Of a stretch of DNA of 64,000 nucleotides, positions 1-8,299 are shown one piece after another. Made by a program: the position numbers and the translations under genes. The stretch is from Kiloniellaceae bacterium. GTDB lineage: Bacteria > Pseudomonadota > Alphaproteobacteria > Kiloniellales > Kiloniellaceae. The stretch covers positions 1-64,000 of the forward strand of contig JAJFGK010000164.1 of NCBI GenBank assembly GCA_021776195.1. The letters are read 5' to 3'. The notes below the pieces were generated by a model. It worked only from the letters and a program-made list of their open reading frames with translations, did no database searches and was not told the origin of the DNA. Each line of letters starts with the position of its first letter. Position 1 is the stretch's first letter.

Positions 1-260
1 CCAATGAGCGTGAATAGGAACCCATATGACCGCGAAGATTTTACCCGCTGGCAAGGCGCGTGGTGCGCCCTGGTGCTTGCGCACCACAAGCAGCGCGGAA
101 CGCAGCCAGCGGGTAAAATCTTCGCGGCCTCCGGTGGGGAAAATCAGTCCCAGGGGTGCGTTCCGGCGCTTGCCCGATGCGATGGCATCGCGCCGCACAC
201 CGCGCCTTCCCCTGGGACTGATTTTCTCCCATCCTATGGGTTCCTATTCACGCTCATTGG
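1..260. repeat. Cloverleaf-like nested inverted repeat, copy 1
   Basis: A perfect 26-bp outer inverted repeat (1-26 with 235-260) encloses two hairpin arms. Arm A has a 22-bp stem, 30-51 with 106-127, and an inner hairpin 60-68/79-87. Arm B has an 18-bp perfect stem, 139-156 with 209-226, continued by a G-T pair and two G-C pairs, plus an inner hairpin 175-180/185-190. The arm loops carry CTGGCAAGGCGCG and GGAACGC motifs that recur in the copy at 49431-49712, which lies in the opposite orientation. The element ends 2 bp from the stop codon of the gene at 263-925. It may extend left of the window. It has no transposase gene and no long reading frame that looks coding. Function is unknown; a structured RNA, a transcription-end structure or a non-autonomous mobile element are all possible. 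Confidence 0.88.
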
Positions 261-262
261 TA

Positions 263-925
263 TCAGTTGTCGGGCGCCGCCAGCGGTTGCGAGTCTTCCA
301 CGCGGCCGCCGCCGGCCAGCCAACCGTCGGTGCCCTCGGGATACCAGTAGACCTGGCGGTAACCGAGTTCGAGGGCCCGCTTGGCGGCATTCCACGACAT
401 CCAGCAATCGGTGAGACAGTAGATCAGCAAGGGCTTGCCGGGATCGCCGCCGGTCAGCGTTGCCAGGGACTGGCGGAAGTAGGCCTCGAGCTCGGGATTC
501 AAGGCGCCGAAGCCGACATTGGGCAGCCATGCGCTGCCCGGAATGTTATCGCGCGGCCGGTCGCGCCAGACCGTCCCCTCGGGCAGGTCCTTGGGCTTGG
601 GCGGACGCGGCAGGACATCGATAAAGAGCGTCTGCCCAGCGTCCCAGAGCGCCCGGGCAGCAGCCGTATCGACTGCCAGGGCGCCGCGCAGAGTGGCGGG
701 CGTGGGGGCCCGGTATTGCCCCATGCGATAGCCGTCCGGTTCCGCCGGGCTCTGCACGGGTATCGCCCAAGGATGGGTGCCAGCGCCCGGCGCAGCTATC
801 GGTGGCGGCATGGCCGATGCGGCCGTAACGAGACAGAAAGACGCAAGCGCGAGCCAAAGGCCGACCCCAAAAGCGACCCCACCGCGCCATGACGGTCTCG
901 GTAAGTTTTCCACCGCGCTGTGCAT
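263..925 (-). CDS. PQQ-dependent catabolism-associated CXXCW-motif protein (rhodanese-like)
   Basis: A 220-residue exported protein with an N-terminal hydrophobic segment (about residues 15-38). A rhodanese-like domain near the C-terminus contains C170-L-T-D-C174-W, the CXXCW signature of a family found beside PQQ-dependent alcohol dehydrogenases. Its exact role is not established; thiol or disulfide chemistry in the periplasm during dehydrogenase or cytochrome maturation is the usual inference. The ATG chosen (925-923) overlaps the stop codon of the upstream xoxJ-like gene as TGATG, implying translational coupling. The same frame is open further upstream but that part is antiphase to xoxJ. 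It is the last gene of the xoxFGJ unit, ending next to the cloverleaf repeat. Confidence 0.85.
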   Translation of the reverse strand: MHSAVENLPRPSWRGGVAFGVGLWLALASFCLVTAASAMPPPIAAPGAGTHPWAIPVQSPAEPDGYRMGQYRAPTPATLRGALAVDTAAARALWDAGQTLFIDVLPRPPKPKDLPEGTVWRDRPRDNIPGSAWLPNVGFGALNPELEAYFRQSLATLTGGDPGKPLLIYCLTDCWMSWNAAKRALELGYRQVYWYPEGTDGWLAGGGRVEDSQPLAAPDN

Positions 926-1806
926 CAATTGATCAATTTGTCGTTCTCGTCGAGCAAGGGGACACCGAAGTCGCGCAGGATGGCGTTGATCTCCTCCTGG
1001 CTCTCGGCAATGACGCTGTTCAGCTGATGCTTCCAGTCCGGCTCGCGCGGCCGAATCCCCAGGGTGATGCGGTAGACCATGCGGGGTCCTCTGCTCTCCC
1101 TGGTCAAGGGCACGATTGTCAGGGGAACGGGACTCTTCTTGCCGTAGAAGCCGGCAATCGGCCCCCAGAGTGCGCCGGCGTCCAGGGCCCCCGAGGCGAT
1201 CTCGCTGATCATCTCTTCGCCCGGCGAGGAAAAGCGCCGGTCGACCACGAGATGGAATGGCTTGGCCGTGGCGAGCAGTCCGTTCATGGCCATGACCGTT
1301 GCCGGCGGCGTGCCGGCGGTCACGCCGATCGTCTTGCCCTTCAGCCTGGCATCGTCGAGGCTTTCCACGCCCTCGAGGTCCGAGCCGGTGGGAAAAACCA
1401 GGACATAGGCCGAGCGGTAGTAGTGGTTGGTGTTCTGCACCAGTTCGTGGCCCTGCACGTAGCCCATCACGACATCGCATTTCTGGGCCCGCAGGGTATT
1501 GCGGATGAACCCGGTCGCCTGCGGGAACCAGGTATAGCTGGTGGCAACGCCCAGCTTGCGCGCGAAGAGTTCGGCCAGCTTGTTCTCGACACCGGCCTGG
1601 GTCTTATCGGAAAAGGGCAGGTTCGCCGGATCGGCGCAGACCCGAAAGCGGGTCCGGTCCACCAGGTCGGCGGTCTGTGCAAGGGACGGACTTGACACCC
1701 CGGCGCCGATCGCCAGCGCCAGGACACCGGCGAGGAGTATGCCCACCCCCCCGGGCCGCGGGATATCAGCCGTCGAGACAGGCGTTCTCGGATTCGCGGG
1801 TGGCAT
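925..1806 (-). CDS. xoxJ: Quinoprotein dehydrogenase-associated periplasmic binding protein (XoxJ/MoxJ-like)
   Basis: A 293-residue protein with an N-terminal signal sequence (about residues 20-43) followed by a solute-binding-protein fold starting at FRVCADPANLPFS, the opening typical of the quinoprotein dehydrogenase-associated substrate-binding family. XoxJ/MoxJ proteins are thought to help activate or assemble the dehydrogenase rather than to feed an ABC transporter; no permease or ATPase gene lies nearby, which fits. The ATG at 1806-1804 is preceded by AAGGAGG at a good distance and overlaps the end of the cytochrome gene by 41 bp. It is followed immediately by the CXXCW protein. Confidence 0.87.
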   Translation of the reverse strand: MPPANPRTPVSTADIPRPGGVGILLAGVLALAIGAGVSSPSLAQTADLVDRTRFRVCADPANLPFSDKTQAGVENKLAELFARKLGVATSYTWFPQATGFIRNTLRAQKCDVVMGYVQGHELVQNTNHYYRSAYVLVFPTGSDLEGVESLDDARLKGKTIGVTAGTPPATVMAMNGLLATAKPFHLVVDRRFSSPGEEMISEIASGALDAGALWGPIAGFYGKKSPVPLTIVPLTRESRGPRMVYRITLGIRPREPDWKHQLNSVIAESQEEINAILRDFGVPLLDENDKLIN

Positions 1807-2290
1807 CGGACTTGGCCTCCTTCTTGGCCGGACGGCCCCGCCCCAAGACCTCGTCCGAGCGGGCCAGGAGGTAAACATAGAGATCGTCCAGATAGCACAT
1901 GACGTTGGGGTTGAGGCCGAAGGGCGGCATTTTGCTCTGGGCGGAAGCCGAGACGTTCTCACGCCCGTTGACCACCACCTCGACGAATTCGTCGTAGGTC
2001 AGGGCCTGCAGCGAGTCGGCGAGGCCGGGCGCAAAGGAACTGCCCAGGGCGTCCGGGCCGTGGCAAACATGGCATTCGGCATGGTAACGGCGAAAGCCGC
2101 TGTAGGTGAACCAGTCGACGACGCCGTCCTCGTCGATGCGGTAGGTTGGATTCCCGTCGGCATCGAAGTACTTGCCGTCCTCGGAGGTCACGGCCTCTCC
2201 GGCCAGGCCGGCCATCGGCCACATCAGACCGCTCAGAACCAAAAGACAGGCTGCGAACAAGCCCGGTTTCAACGCTTTCATACTGCCCAT
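1766..2290 (-). CDS. xoxG: c-type cytochrome of the methanol oxidation system (XoxG-like)
   Basis: A 174-residue single-heme cytochrome c. A signal peptide occupies about residues 1-30, the heme site is C73-H-V-C76-H77, and M121 in KMPPFG is the likely sixth ligand. Two further cysteines (C132, C171) match the four-cysteine methanol-metabolism-related cytochrome family and could form a disulfide. It presumably takes electrons from the XoxF dehydrogenase in the periplasm. Either Met1 or Met4 (2281) could be the start; both leave an intact signal peptide. It lies downstream of xoxF on the same strand, separated by a hairpin terminator, and overlaps xoxJ by 41 bp. Confidence 0.87.
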   Translation of the reverse strand: MGSMKALKPGLFAACLLVLSGLMWPMAGLAGEAVTSEDGKYFDADGNPTYRIDEDGVVDWFTYSGFRRYHAECHVCHGPDALGSSFAPGLADSLQALTYDEFVEVVVNGRENVSASAQSKMPPFGLNPNVMCYLDDLYVYLLARSDEVLGRGRPAKKEAKSDATRESENACLDG

Positions 2291-2332
2291 CCCATGTCAT
2301 CCCGCTCCTCAAGCAACCAGTCAATCGTGACG

Positions 2333-2376
2333 AAAAAAGGGCCCGGTGCCATGCTTCGTAAAACATGACACCGGGC
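2333..2376 (-). terminator. Intrinsic terminator after xoxF
   Basis: Read leftward, the arms 2376-2364 and 2353-2341 form a 13-bp stem with one imperfect position (GCCCGGTG core) and a short loop, followed by CCC and six T residues (2338-2333). This is a textbook rho-independent terminator placed about 30 bp after the xoxF stop codon. It probably limits transcription into xoxG/xoxJ, so xoxF would be made in excess. Confidence 0.8.
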
Positions 2377-2404
2377 GAACAAGGAGAGTCGACAGAAGGT
2401 ATTC

Positions 2405-4195
2405 TTATGGGAGTGTAAAGACTGTCAGTTGGCCACCCAAAGCCGTGTAGTTGCTGAGCGCGGCATAGCCGCCAACAGCGCCCAGACCGGCGTTTGGATC
2501 TGTCAGGCCGGCCGCCAAGCCGATCCCCGCCCAACCGCCGACACCCGACAGCACGGCGATCTGTTGCTTGCCGCCCTGCATGTAGGTCGTGACGTTGCCG
2601 ATAATTCCCGAGGGGGTCTTGAACTTGAAAAGCTCCTGACCGGTTTCGGCGTCAACCGCCTTCAAGTAACCCTCGAGCGTTCCGTAGAAAACAATATCGC
2701 CCGCCGTGGCCAGGGCACCCGACCAGACCGAGAAGAGCTCGGGGTTGGACCACTTGATCTTGCCCTTGGTCGCATCCCAGGCAATGAAGTTACCCATGTG
2801 ATCGCCGCCCGGTGCCGGATACATGGCAAGGGTGGCGCCGACGTAGGGCTGGCCCGCCGTGTAGGACACACGGTAGGGCTCGTAGTCCATGCAGACGTGG
2901 TTCGTCGGCACGTAGTGCAGCCCGGTCTTGGGCGAATAGGCGGCAGGCTGCTGGTCTTTGGAGCCAAGCGCGGCCGGGCAGATCCCAACCGAGTTGACGT
3001 CTTCGCCGTTGTGCTCGGTGGAGTACTGCGGCACCACCTGCGGCCGACCGGTCTCCATGTCGACATGGGTCGCCCAGTTCACGGCGGGATCGAACTTCTC
3101 GGCAATCAGAAGCTCGCCGGTTTCGCGATCGACCGTGTAGCCGAAGCCGTTGCGGTCGAAATGGACCAGAAGCTTGCGCATCTTGCCGTCAATCTCCTGC
3201 TCCGAGAGGATCATCTCGTTGACGCCGTCGAAGTCCCATTCGTCGTGCGGCGTCATCTGGTAGATCCACTTGGCCATGCCGTCGTCCGGATCGCGCGCGA
3301 AGATCGCCATGGACCAGCGGTTGTCGCCGGGCCGTTGGCTCGGGTTCCAGGTGCTGGGGTTGCCGGTGCCGTAGTAGATCAGATCGAGGTCGGGGTCGTA
3401 GGAGTACCAGCCCCAGGTCGTTCCGCCGCCGATCTTCCACTGGTCGCCTTCCCAGGTGTTGATGCCGGAGTCCTTGCCGACCGCTTTGCCCAGGTGGGTT
3501 GTCTTGTCCGGGTCGATCAGCGTATCGCCGTCGGGGCCCATGGAGTAGGCGCGCCAGGCCTCCTTGCCGTCGGCGATGTTGTAGGCGGTCAAATGGCCGC
3601 GCACTCCGAATTCGCCGCCGGAGATGCCGACGATGACCTTGTCCTTGACGACCATCGGCGCGCTCGTTCCCGTCGCGCCGACCTTGGCATCGCCGTTGGA
3701 GACTTTCCACTCCACCTCGCCGCTGACCGCATTCAGGGCGACCAGCGTGGCGTCGGCCTGATAGAGAAAGATCTTCCCGTCGGCATAGGACACGCCGCGG
3801 TTGACCGTGTCGCAGCACATGACCGGGATCGTGTCCGGATTCTGCTTGGGCGTGTACTTCCATTTGATCGCGCCGTCGGCTTTCAGGTCCATGGCGTAAA
3901 CGATGTTGGGAAAGGGCGTGTGAACGTACATGGTGTCGCCGATGACCAGCGGACCGCCCTCATGACCGCGCAGAACGCCGGTCGAGAAGCTCCAGGCCAC
4001 TTTCAGATCGCCGACGTTGTCCCTGGTGATCTGTGCCAGCTCACTGTAACGGTGATTGGCATAGTTTCCTGTCTGCATCACCCAGTCGGCTGGGTTCTGC
4101 TGCATCGTTAGAAGCTCTTCGTTCGCTTGCGCCGATGGAACGGCGAAGAGCGAGACGGCCAGTGCCATGCTCGATAGCCTCATAACTCGATTCAT
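2405..4195 (-). CDS. xoxF: Lanthanide-type PQQ-dependent methanol dehydrogenase XoxF
   Basis: A 596-residue periplasmic quinoprotein alcohol dehydrogenase. It has a signal peptide ending near residue 24 (SAQA), the tryptophan-docking propeller fold, and the vicinal cysteine pair C127-C128. The catalytic loop reads [10 protein letters not shown]321 is the catalytic aspartate, and D323 two residues later is the extra aspartate that marks lanthanide-binding XoxF enzymes (calcium-type MxaF has Ala there). The reaction expected is methanol (or another primary alcohol) to aldehyde with electrons passed to cytochrome c. The ATG at 4195 follows GGGAGGAA. No mxaF, mxaI or pqq synthesis gene is in the window, so PQQ must come from elsewhere. 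Confidence 0.95.
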   Translation of the reverse strand: MNRVMRLSSMALAVSLFAVPSAQANEELLTMQQNPADWVMQTGNYANHRYSELAQITRDNVGDLKVAWSFSTGVLRGHEGGPLVIGDTMYVHTPFPNIVYAMDLKADGAIKWKYTPKQNPDTIPVMCCDTVNRGVSYADGKIFLYQADATLVALNAVSGEVEWKVSNGDAKVGATGTSAPMVVKDKVIVGISGGEFGVRGHLTAYNIADGKEAWRAYSMGPDGDTLIDPDKTTHLGKAVGKDSGINTWEGDQWKIGGGTTWGWYSYDPDLDLIYYGTGNPSTWNPSQRPGDNRWSMAIFARDPDDGMAKWIYQMTPHDEWDFDGVNEMILSEQEIDGKMRKLLVHFDRNGFGYTVDRETGELLIAEKFDPAVNWATHVDMETGRPQVVPQYSTEHNGEDVNSVGICPAALGSKDQQPAAYSPKTGLHYVPTNHVCMDYEPYRVSYTAGQPYVGATLAMYPAPGGDHMGNFIAWDATKGKIKWSNPELFSVWSGALATAGDIVFYGTLEGYLKAVDAETGQELFKFKTPSGIIGNVTTYMQGGKQQIAVLSGVGGWAGIGLAAGLTDPNAGLGAVGGYAALSNYTALGGQLTVFTLP

Positions 4196-4684
4196 GTCGG
4201 TTCCTCCCAATTGTGCAATCGTTGCCGCAGCGGCGTCGTGAGTGATGCCAGCACAGACCCTACGGGCGCCGGTCCAATGCCACCGGACCTGCCAGCGAAT
4301 GTGACGGCGACAACTCGCCATCGACGATTCGGAATTTTCTGGGCCGAATGCTATGCCTCACTGTGGTCACCCGCCGGCCTTATCTGTTTTGTCTTTTCTA
4401 CTTAAGCGCTAGCACCGGATCATTGCATGACCTCATGCGTACCGCACCTTTGGCCGGTTGCGAACTATCCTAGATATCGGCCCCAGGTCAGACAATTGTA
4501 CCTTTGCACTAGGCCCAACCGCCCGGTTTTGCTGAGAAACAATGCCTGGGCACCGAGGGCGCAGTACTAAAGTGCGACACGCCATCGGCCGACTGCGACT
4601 CGGCTTTACCACCATCCGGCGCTAAAGTGCGAACCGCACTGGTCCTTGAGCCTCTGGACCGGATTGACGGGGAGACAACAGCTC
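4196..4684. promoter_or_regulatory. Divergent intergenic region between xoxF and the pentapeptide gene
   Basis: About 490 bp without a convincing gene. It must hold the leftward xoxF promoter and the rightward promoter of the pentapeptide-metallohydrolase-SoxYZ unit. The clearest structure is a direct repeat CTAAAGTGCGA at 4567-4577 and 4622-4632, 55 bp apart, close to the rightward start. I could not assign -35/-10 boxes with confidence. The repeated motif is a candidate activator site, for example for the response regulator at 8300, but this is inference. Confidence 0.45.
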
Positions 4685-5578
4685 GTGACAGGACTGCTGG
4701 AAGAGTCGGGACATCTTGCCGATCGCCACGAGACGACCCGCAACGCGGAGACCCCGTCGGCCTCGCCACGGGCCGTCTTTCTTTGCGTCTGCACGGTGCT
4801 TTTCGCGATGGCGCAAGGGATCGCCCTGCCCCCACCCGCGACGGCGGCGGAATTGACGGTCGACGAGGTTAAGGCTGTCCTCGACCGCGCCGCGGAATCG
4901 GGCCTGCCGCCCGATCTGTCGGGACGCGACCTTTCGGGGCTGCACCTGAGTGGGCTCGACTTTCTCAAGGGCAACTTGAGAGGGGCCGACCTGCGGGAGG
5001 TCGACTTTACCAACGCCGACCTGCGCGGTGTCGAGATGCAGGGCGCCAACCTGACCAAGGCGGACCTGTCCGGCGCCAATCTGGACGTCGCCATCCTGCG
5101 CGGAGCCAACCTCGCCGGCGCGAGCCTGCGCAACGTCAGCGCCTTTTCGACAGTCCTGGCGGAAACCGATCTCTCGAATGCGGACCTCCAGGGCGCGCGT
5201 CTGGTCTCCAACCTGAACCGCGCCAATCTGAGAGGCGCCAATCTGGCCAACGCGATCCTGGCCGCCGACATGAAGAACCAGCCGATGGGCCTGATGCGGG
5301 TGTCGCTGCTCAACGCGGACCTCACGGGCGCGAACCTGGAGAACGCCGACCTGGCCATGGGCTTGATGGAGTTTGCCGACTTCACCAACGCCAACCTGAG
5401 CGGCGCCAATCTGATGCAGGTCGAGGCCGCCGGCGCGCGTTTCGACAATGCCAAGCTTGCCGGCGCGGTCTTCCGCAAGGCCGACATCCAGGACGCCCAT
5501 TTCACCGGGGCCAGCGGCATCGACCAGATCATCGACCTCGACCTGGCCAAGAACCGTCACATTGCGATCTTCGACTAA
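4685..5578 (+). CDS. Exported pentapeptide-repeat protein in the xox cluster
   Basis: A 297-residue protein. After a charged N-terminus, a hydrophobic segment around residues 30-57 ending in ATAAE looks like a signal peptide or anchor. From about residue 75 to 290 the chain is made of A(D/N)LXX pentapeptide repeats (GADLREVDFTNADLRGVEM and so on), which fold into a right-handed quadrilateral beta-helix. The GTG at 4685 is preferred because GGGGAG lies about 10 bp upstream; a TTG at 4646 is also in frame. It is followed 13 bp later by a zinc hydrolase of the quinoprotein relay family, so a role in the periplasmic alcohol oxidation system is likely. The molecular function is unknown. Confidence 0.82.
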   Translation: MTGLLEESGHLADRHETTRNAETPSASPRAVFLCVCTVLFAMAQGIALPPPATAAELTVDEVKAVLDRAAESGLPPDLSGRDLSGLHLSGLDFLKGNLRGADLREVDFTNADLRGVEMQGANLTKADLSGANLDVAILRGANLAGASLRNVSAFSTVLAETDLSNADLQGARLVSNLNRANLRGANLANAILAADMKNQPMGLMRVSLLNADLTGANLENADLAMGLMEFADFTNANLSGANLMQVEAAGARFDNAKLAGAVFRKADIQDAHFTGASGIDQIIDLDLAKNRHIAIFD

Positions 5579-5591
5579 TCGGCGCACCGAC

Positions 5592-6527
5592 ATGCCCAGT
5601 GCTCCAGCCCTCGGTCTCGCGGCGCTGATCCTCGCGGGGTCGGCGGCGGGAGCCACTGCACAGGACGCGCGAGACCCGGCCCGGGTCGAGGAGGTCGCGT
5701 CCGGCCTGTTCGTTCGGCCGGGCGTCCACGCCTTGAGCAGCGAGACGAACGCCGGCGGCATCGCGAACATCGGCTTTATCATTGGGCGCGATGCCGTGGC
5801 CGTAATCGACAGCGGCGGCAGTCTGGCCGACGGCGAGGCTCTCCTGGCGGCGATCGAACATCGTACCGAACTGCCGGTTCGCTACGTCATCAACACCCAT
5901 GCGCATCCCGACCATGTACTCGGCAATGCGGCCTTTGTGGGCGGATCGACCGACTTTGTCGGGCACCGTCGCCTGGCGGCGGCCATGGCGGCGCGCGGCG
6001 TTTACTACCTCGAAGCCGCGGAGCGGCTCCTGGGCAACGCCTTCGAGGGCAGCGACATCATTCCCCCCACGCTTCAGGTGACCGACCGTCTCGAGCTCGA
6101 CCTGGGCGACCGGGTCCTGATCCTGACCGCCTGGCCGACGGCCCACACCGACAGCGACCTTACGGTGTTCGACCAGCGCAGCGGCGTTCTCTGGACCGGA
6201 GACCTGCTCTTCGTCGATCACCTCCCGGTCCTGGACGGCAACCTCAAGGGCTGGTTCGAGGTGATGACGCGGCTCTCCGCCCTGCCCGCCGCCAGGGTCG
6301 TGCCGGGCCACGGACCGGTCGCGATGGCCTGGCCGGAGGCGTTGGCGGCCCAGCGACGCTACCTGACCGTGTTGGCCCGTGATTTGCGCGCGATGATCGC
6401 CGCGGGCAATACCATTGGCCAGGCAGCCGGCGAGGCGGCGGCGTCGGAACGCGGCTTCTGGCAGCTTTTCGACCAGTTCAATCCGCGCAACGCGACCGCC
6501 GGATTCGCCGAGCTGGAGTGGGAATAG
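5592..6527 (+). CDS. Quinoprotein relay system zinc metallohydrolase (MBL fold)
   Basis: A 311-residue exported metallo-beta-lactamase-fold protein with a signal peptide (about residues 1-23). The metal motif is H103-A-H105-P-D107-H108, with later ligands in PTAHTDSD and VVPGHGPV. Families of this kind occur with PQQ dehydrogenases and a SoxYZ-like carrier, which is exactly the neighbourhood here; SoxH is the better-known relative. The substrate is unknown; a thioester or persulfide carried by the SoxYZ-like partner is a plausible inference. The ATG at 5592 lies 13 bp after the pentapeptide gene. Confidence 0.87.
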   Translation: MPSAPALGLAALILAGSAAGATAQDARDPARVEEVASGLFVRPGVHALSSETNAGGIANIGFIIGRDAVAVIDSGGSLADGEALLAAIEHRTELPVRYVINTHAHPDHVLGNAAFVGGSTDFVGHRRLAAAMAARGVYYLEAAERLLGNAFEGSDIIPPTLQVTDRLELDLGDRVLILTAWPTAHTDSDLTVFDQRSGVLWTGDLLFVDHLPVLDGNLKGWFEVMTRLSALPAARVVPGHGPVAMAWPEALAAQRRYLTVLARDLRAMIAAGNTIGQAAGEAAASERGFWQLFDQFNPRNATAGFAELEWE

Positions 6528-6606
6528 CGCCATGGTGCGCGCCGAGCCCTATGGAAAGGCGGCGACATCTGTTAGACTGCCGACCGTGAGAAAGGAAGCC
6601 AAACCG

Positions 6607-7470
6607 ATGAAGCTTCTCGGCCAAGACACAACCGATCGTCGCCTTGGGGTGGTAAGCGCTCTCCTTTGGCTGCTGGCACTGGTTGGCGGCCTTGCCCAGC
6701 CGGCCGCCGCGGAAGAGGAAATCTGGCTCGACCTGAAGGGCGATCTCTTCGGCGAGCGGACGATTCTCGATGGCTCGGACTGGCTGGCCCTGGAAGCGCC
6801 CAAGCGGGCCCACGATGCCGCCATCGTGCCCATCGAAATCGTCGCCCTCCAGCCCCAGGGCGAGACCTACATCCAATCCATCACCCTGGTGATCGACGCG
6901 AACCCGGCGCCGGTTGCCGCGGTCTTTCATCTCGGTCCCCAGAGCGGCTATGCCTCGATCGGGACCAGGGTTCGGGTCAACGCCTACAGTCATGTGCGCG
7001 CGATCGCCGAGACCAGCGACGGCAGGCTCTTTATGACCAGTCGCTTCGTGAAGGCCTCGGGCGGCTGTTCGGCCCCTGCCGGCAAGGACATGGACGAGGC
7101 GATGGCCAATCTGGGCAAGATGCGGCTGCGCCAGTTCGGCGCCGACCCCTTCGAGGGCGACCCGGCGAGCGACATCCGCCTTCACGAAGCGCAGCTCCAG
7201 ATCCGCCATCCCAACAACTCCGGTCTGCAGATGGATCAGATCACCCGCTACTACATTCCGGCGCACTTCGTGCGCGACATCGAGATTCTGCGGGACGGTG
7301 AGCCCCTCTTGACGGTGGAAGGGGCGATCTCCCTGAGCGAGGACCCGTCGCTGCGGTTTCGCTTTCTCGGCAAGCCCTCCGGGCGCCTGACCGCGCGGGT
7401 GACCGACACCGAGGACCAGACCTTCGTCAAGAGCTGGGAGATTCAGGCGGATACCGCTTCGGGCTCGTGA
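6607..7470 (+). CDS. Quinoprotein dehydrogenase-associated SoxYZ-like carrier protein
   Basis: A 287-residue exported protein with a signal peptide (about residues 14-35, ending PAAA). A SoxY-like domain runs to the SGGCSAP motif with C154, and a SoxZ-like domain forms the C-terminal half (about 175-280). In sulfur oxidation SoxY carries the substrate on a GGCGG cysteine and SoxZ is its partner; here both are fused and the cysteine sits between them. Fusions of this type are known as a family tied to PQQ dehydrogenases. ATG 6607 is preferred over the in-frame ATG at 6532 because it gives a clean signal peptide and has AAAGGA upstream. Confidence 0.87.
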   Translation: MKLLGQDTTDRRLGVVSALLWLLALVGGLAQPAAAEEEIWLDLKGDLFGERTILDGSDWLALEAPKRAHDAAIVPIEIVALQPQGETYIQSITLVIDANPAPVAAVFHLGPQSGYASIGTRVRVNAYSHVRAIAETSDGRLFMTSRFVKASGGCSAPAGKDMDEAMANLGKMRLRQFGADPFEGDPASDIRLHEAQLQIRHPNNSGLQMDQITRYYIPAHFVRDIEILRDGEPLLTVEGAISLSEDPSLRFRFLGKPSGRLTARVTDTEDQTFVKSWEIQADTASGS

Positions 7471-7479
7471 TCGCAATGG

Positions 7480-7863
7480 CTAGAAACAGCGGATCTCCGC
7501 TTCCGCCTGGGCCCGTTTGAGGTCCGCGAAGGCCTCCTTCATTTGCGCATTGGTCCGGAAGATCGAGCCCTTCTCGCCGCCCACGAGGCGCAAACGCATG
7601 ATGGTTTCCGCCTCGACATAGCGCGCGTAGGGCAGGATCGATGCGATGATGTCGATGCTGCAGGAACAGCGCTCCAGGGCCTGCTGGGACTGGCCGTTGC
7701 TCGCCATGCAGGCGAACACGTAGTCGGCCCGCGCGACGGTGGGGTAGTCGTTGGTCAGCGATGGCAGGGCGGCCGCCGTCGCCGCACCCGCCGTCGCCGC
7801 AACCGCCGTCGCCGCAACCGACAGCGCGGTGAATGTTGCGAGCCATGCCAGTAAGCGCATCAT
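7480..7863 (-). CDS. Small exported cysteine-containing protein of unknown function
   Basis: A 127-residue protein with a signal peptide rich in alanine (residues 1-34), partly encoded by a 15-bp tandem repeat. The mature part contains ACMASNGQ, then ERCSCSIDIIASILPY, then a C-terminal cysteine (RCF), so four cysteines that could form two disulfides. AAAGG precedes the start. It is convergent with the SoxYZ-like gene (9 bp apart). I do not recognise a named family; its position suggests a periplasmic accessory of the alcohol oxidation system. Confidence 0.72.
   Translation of the reverse strand: MMRLLAWLATFTALSVAATAVAATAGAATAAALPSLTNDYPTVARADYVFACMASNGQSQQALERCSCSIDIIASILPYARYVEAETIMRLRLVGGEKGSIFRTNAQMKEAFADLKRAQAEAEIRCF
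7775..7819. repeat. 15-bp tandem repeat inside a signal peptide
   Basis: Three copies of GCCGTCGCCGCAMCC at 7775-7789, 7790-7804 and 7805-7819. The unit is five codons long, so gain or loss of a copy keeps the frame and only changes the length of the alanine-rich leader of the small protein at 7480-7863. Confidence 0.85.
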
Positions 7864-8299
7864 CGCCGACCTTTCCTTCCTCCGCCCCCTCGGCGTCCAC
7901 CACCGCCTCGCGTGGCGCAGCGGTTGCCTGTCTTGCCTCGCGGACTATAGCGCGGTCGTCATCGGGTCCCTATAGGTCTTCATGCCAATGGGCCGCGATC
8001 CTGGCCGACAGACCCGCGGCACGCCCGGATAGAATCCCAATCCGCCCGTGCTCATACCAAAGTCTTATGCGGCATGGCCTGTCCCACTCTGTAGTATGGC
8101 TGGGTTGCCGCGCTTGGGATCGAAGGTCTTGAGCTGGCACTCGACCTCCACCCGGTAGCCGCCAAGATGGAGTGCCGTCGCGCCTTGATCGGCGGTTCGC
8201 GATTCAAGCAAGACAGAGCCCCGTGCAGGGCCTGCGATAATGAGATACCTGTCAGGCGACGCGGCACAAGAAGCGCAGCTATTGGAATAGAACCCGCCA
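7864..8299. promoter_or_regulatory. Divergent intergenic region upstream of the response regulator
   Basis: About 435 bp with no convincing gene on either strand. It must contain the leftward promoter for the small exported protein and the rightward promoter for the response regulator. I see no clear operator palindrome or sigma-54 box. Confidence 0.4.

Noticed and set aside
1..260. Element read as a simple rho-independent terminator or an insertion sequence
   Set aside because: No T-run follows the stems, the three-way nested layout with conserved loops is too elaborate, and there is no transposase or target duplication I can see.
4..414. Short open frames inside the first cloverleaf element
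   Set aside because: They run through inverted repeats on both strands and into the CXXCW gene antisense; coding is not credible.
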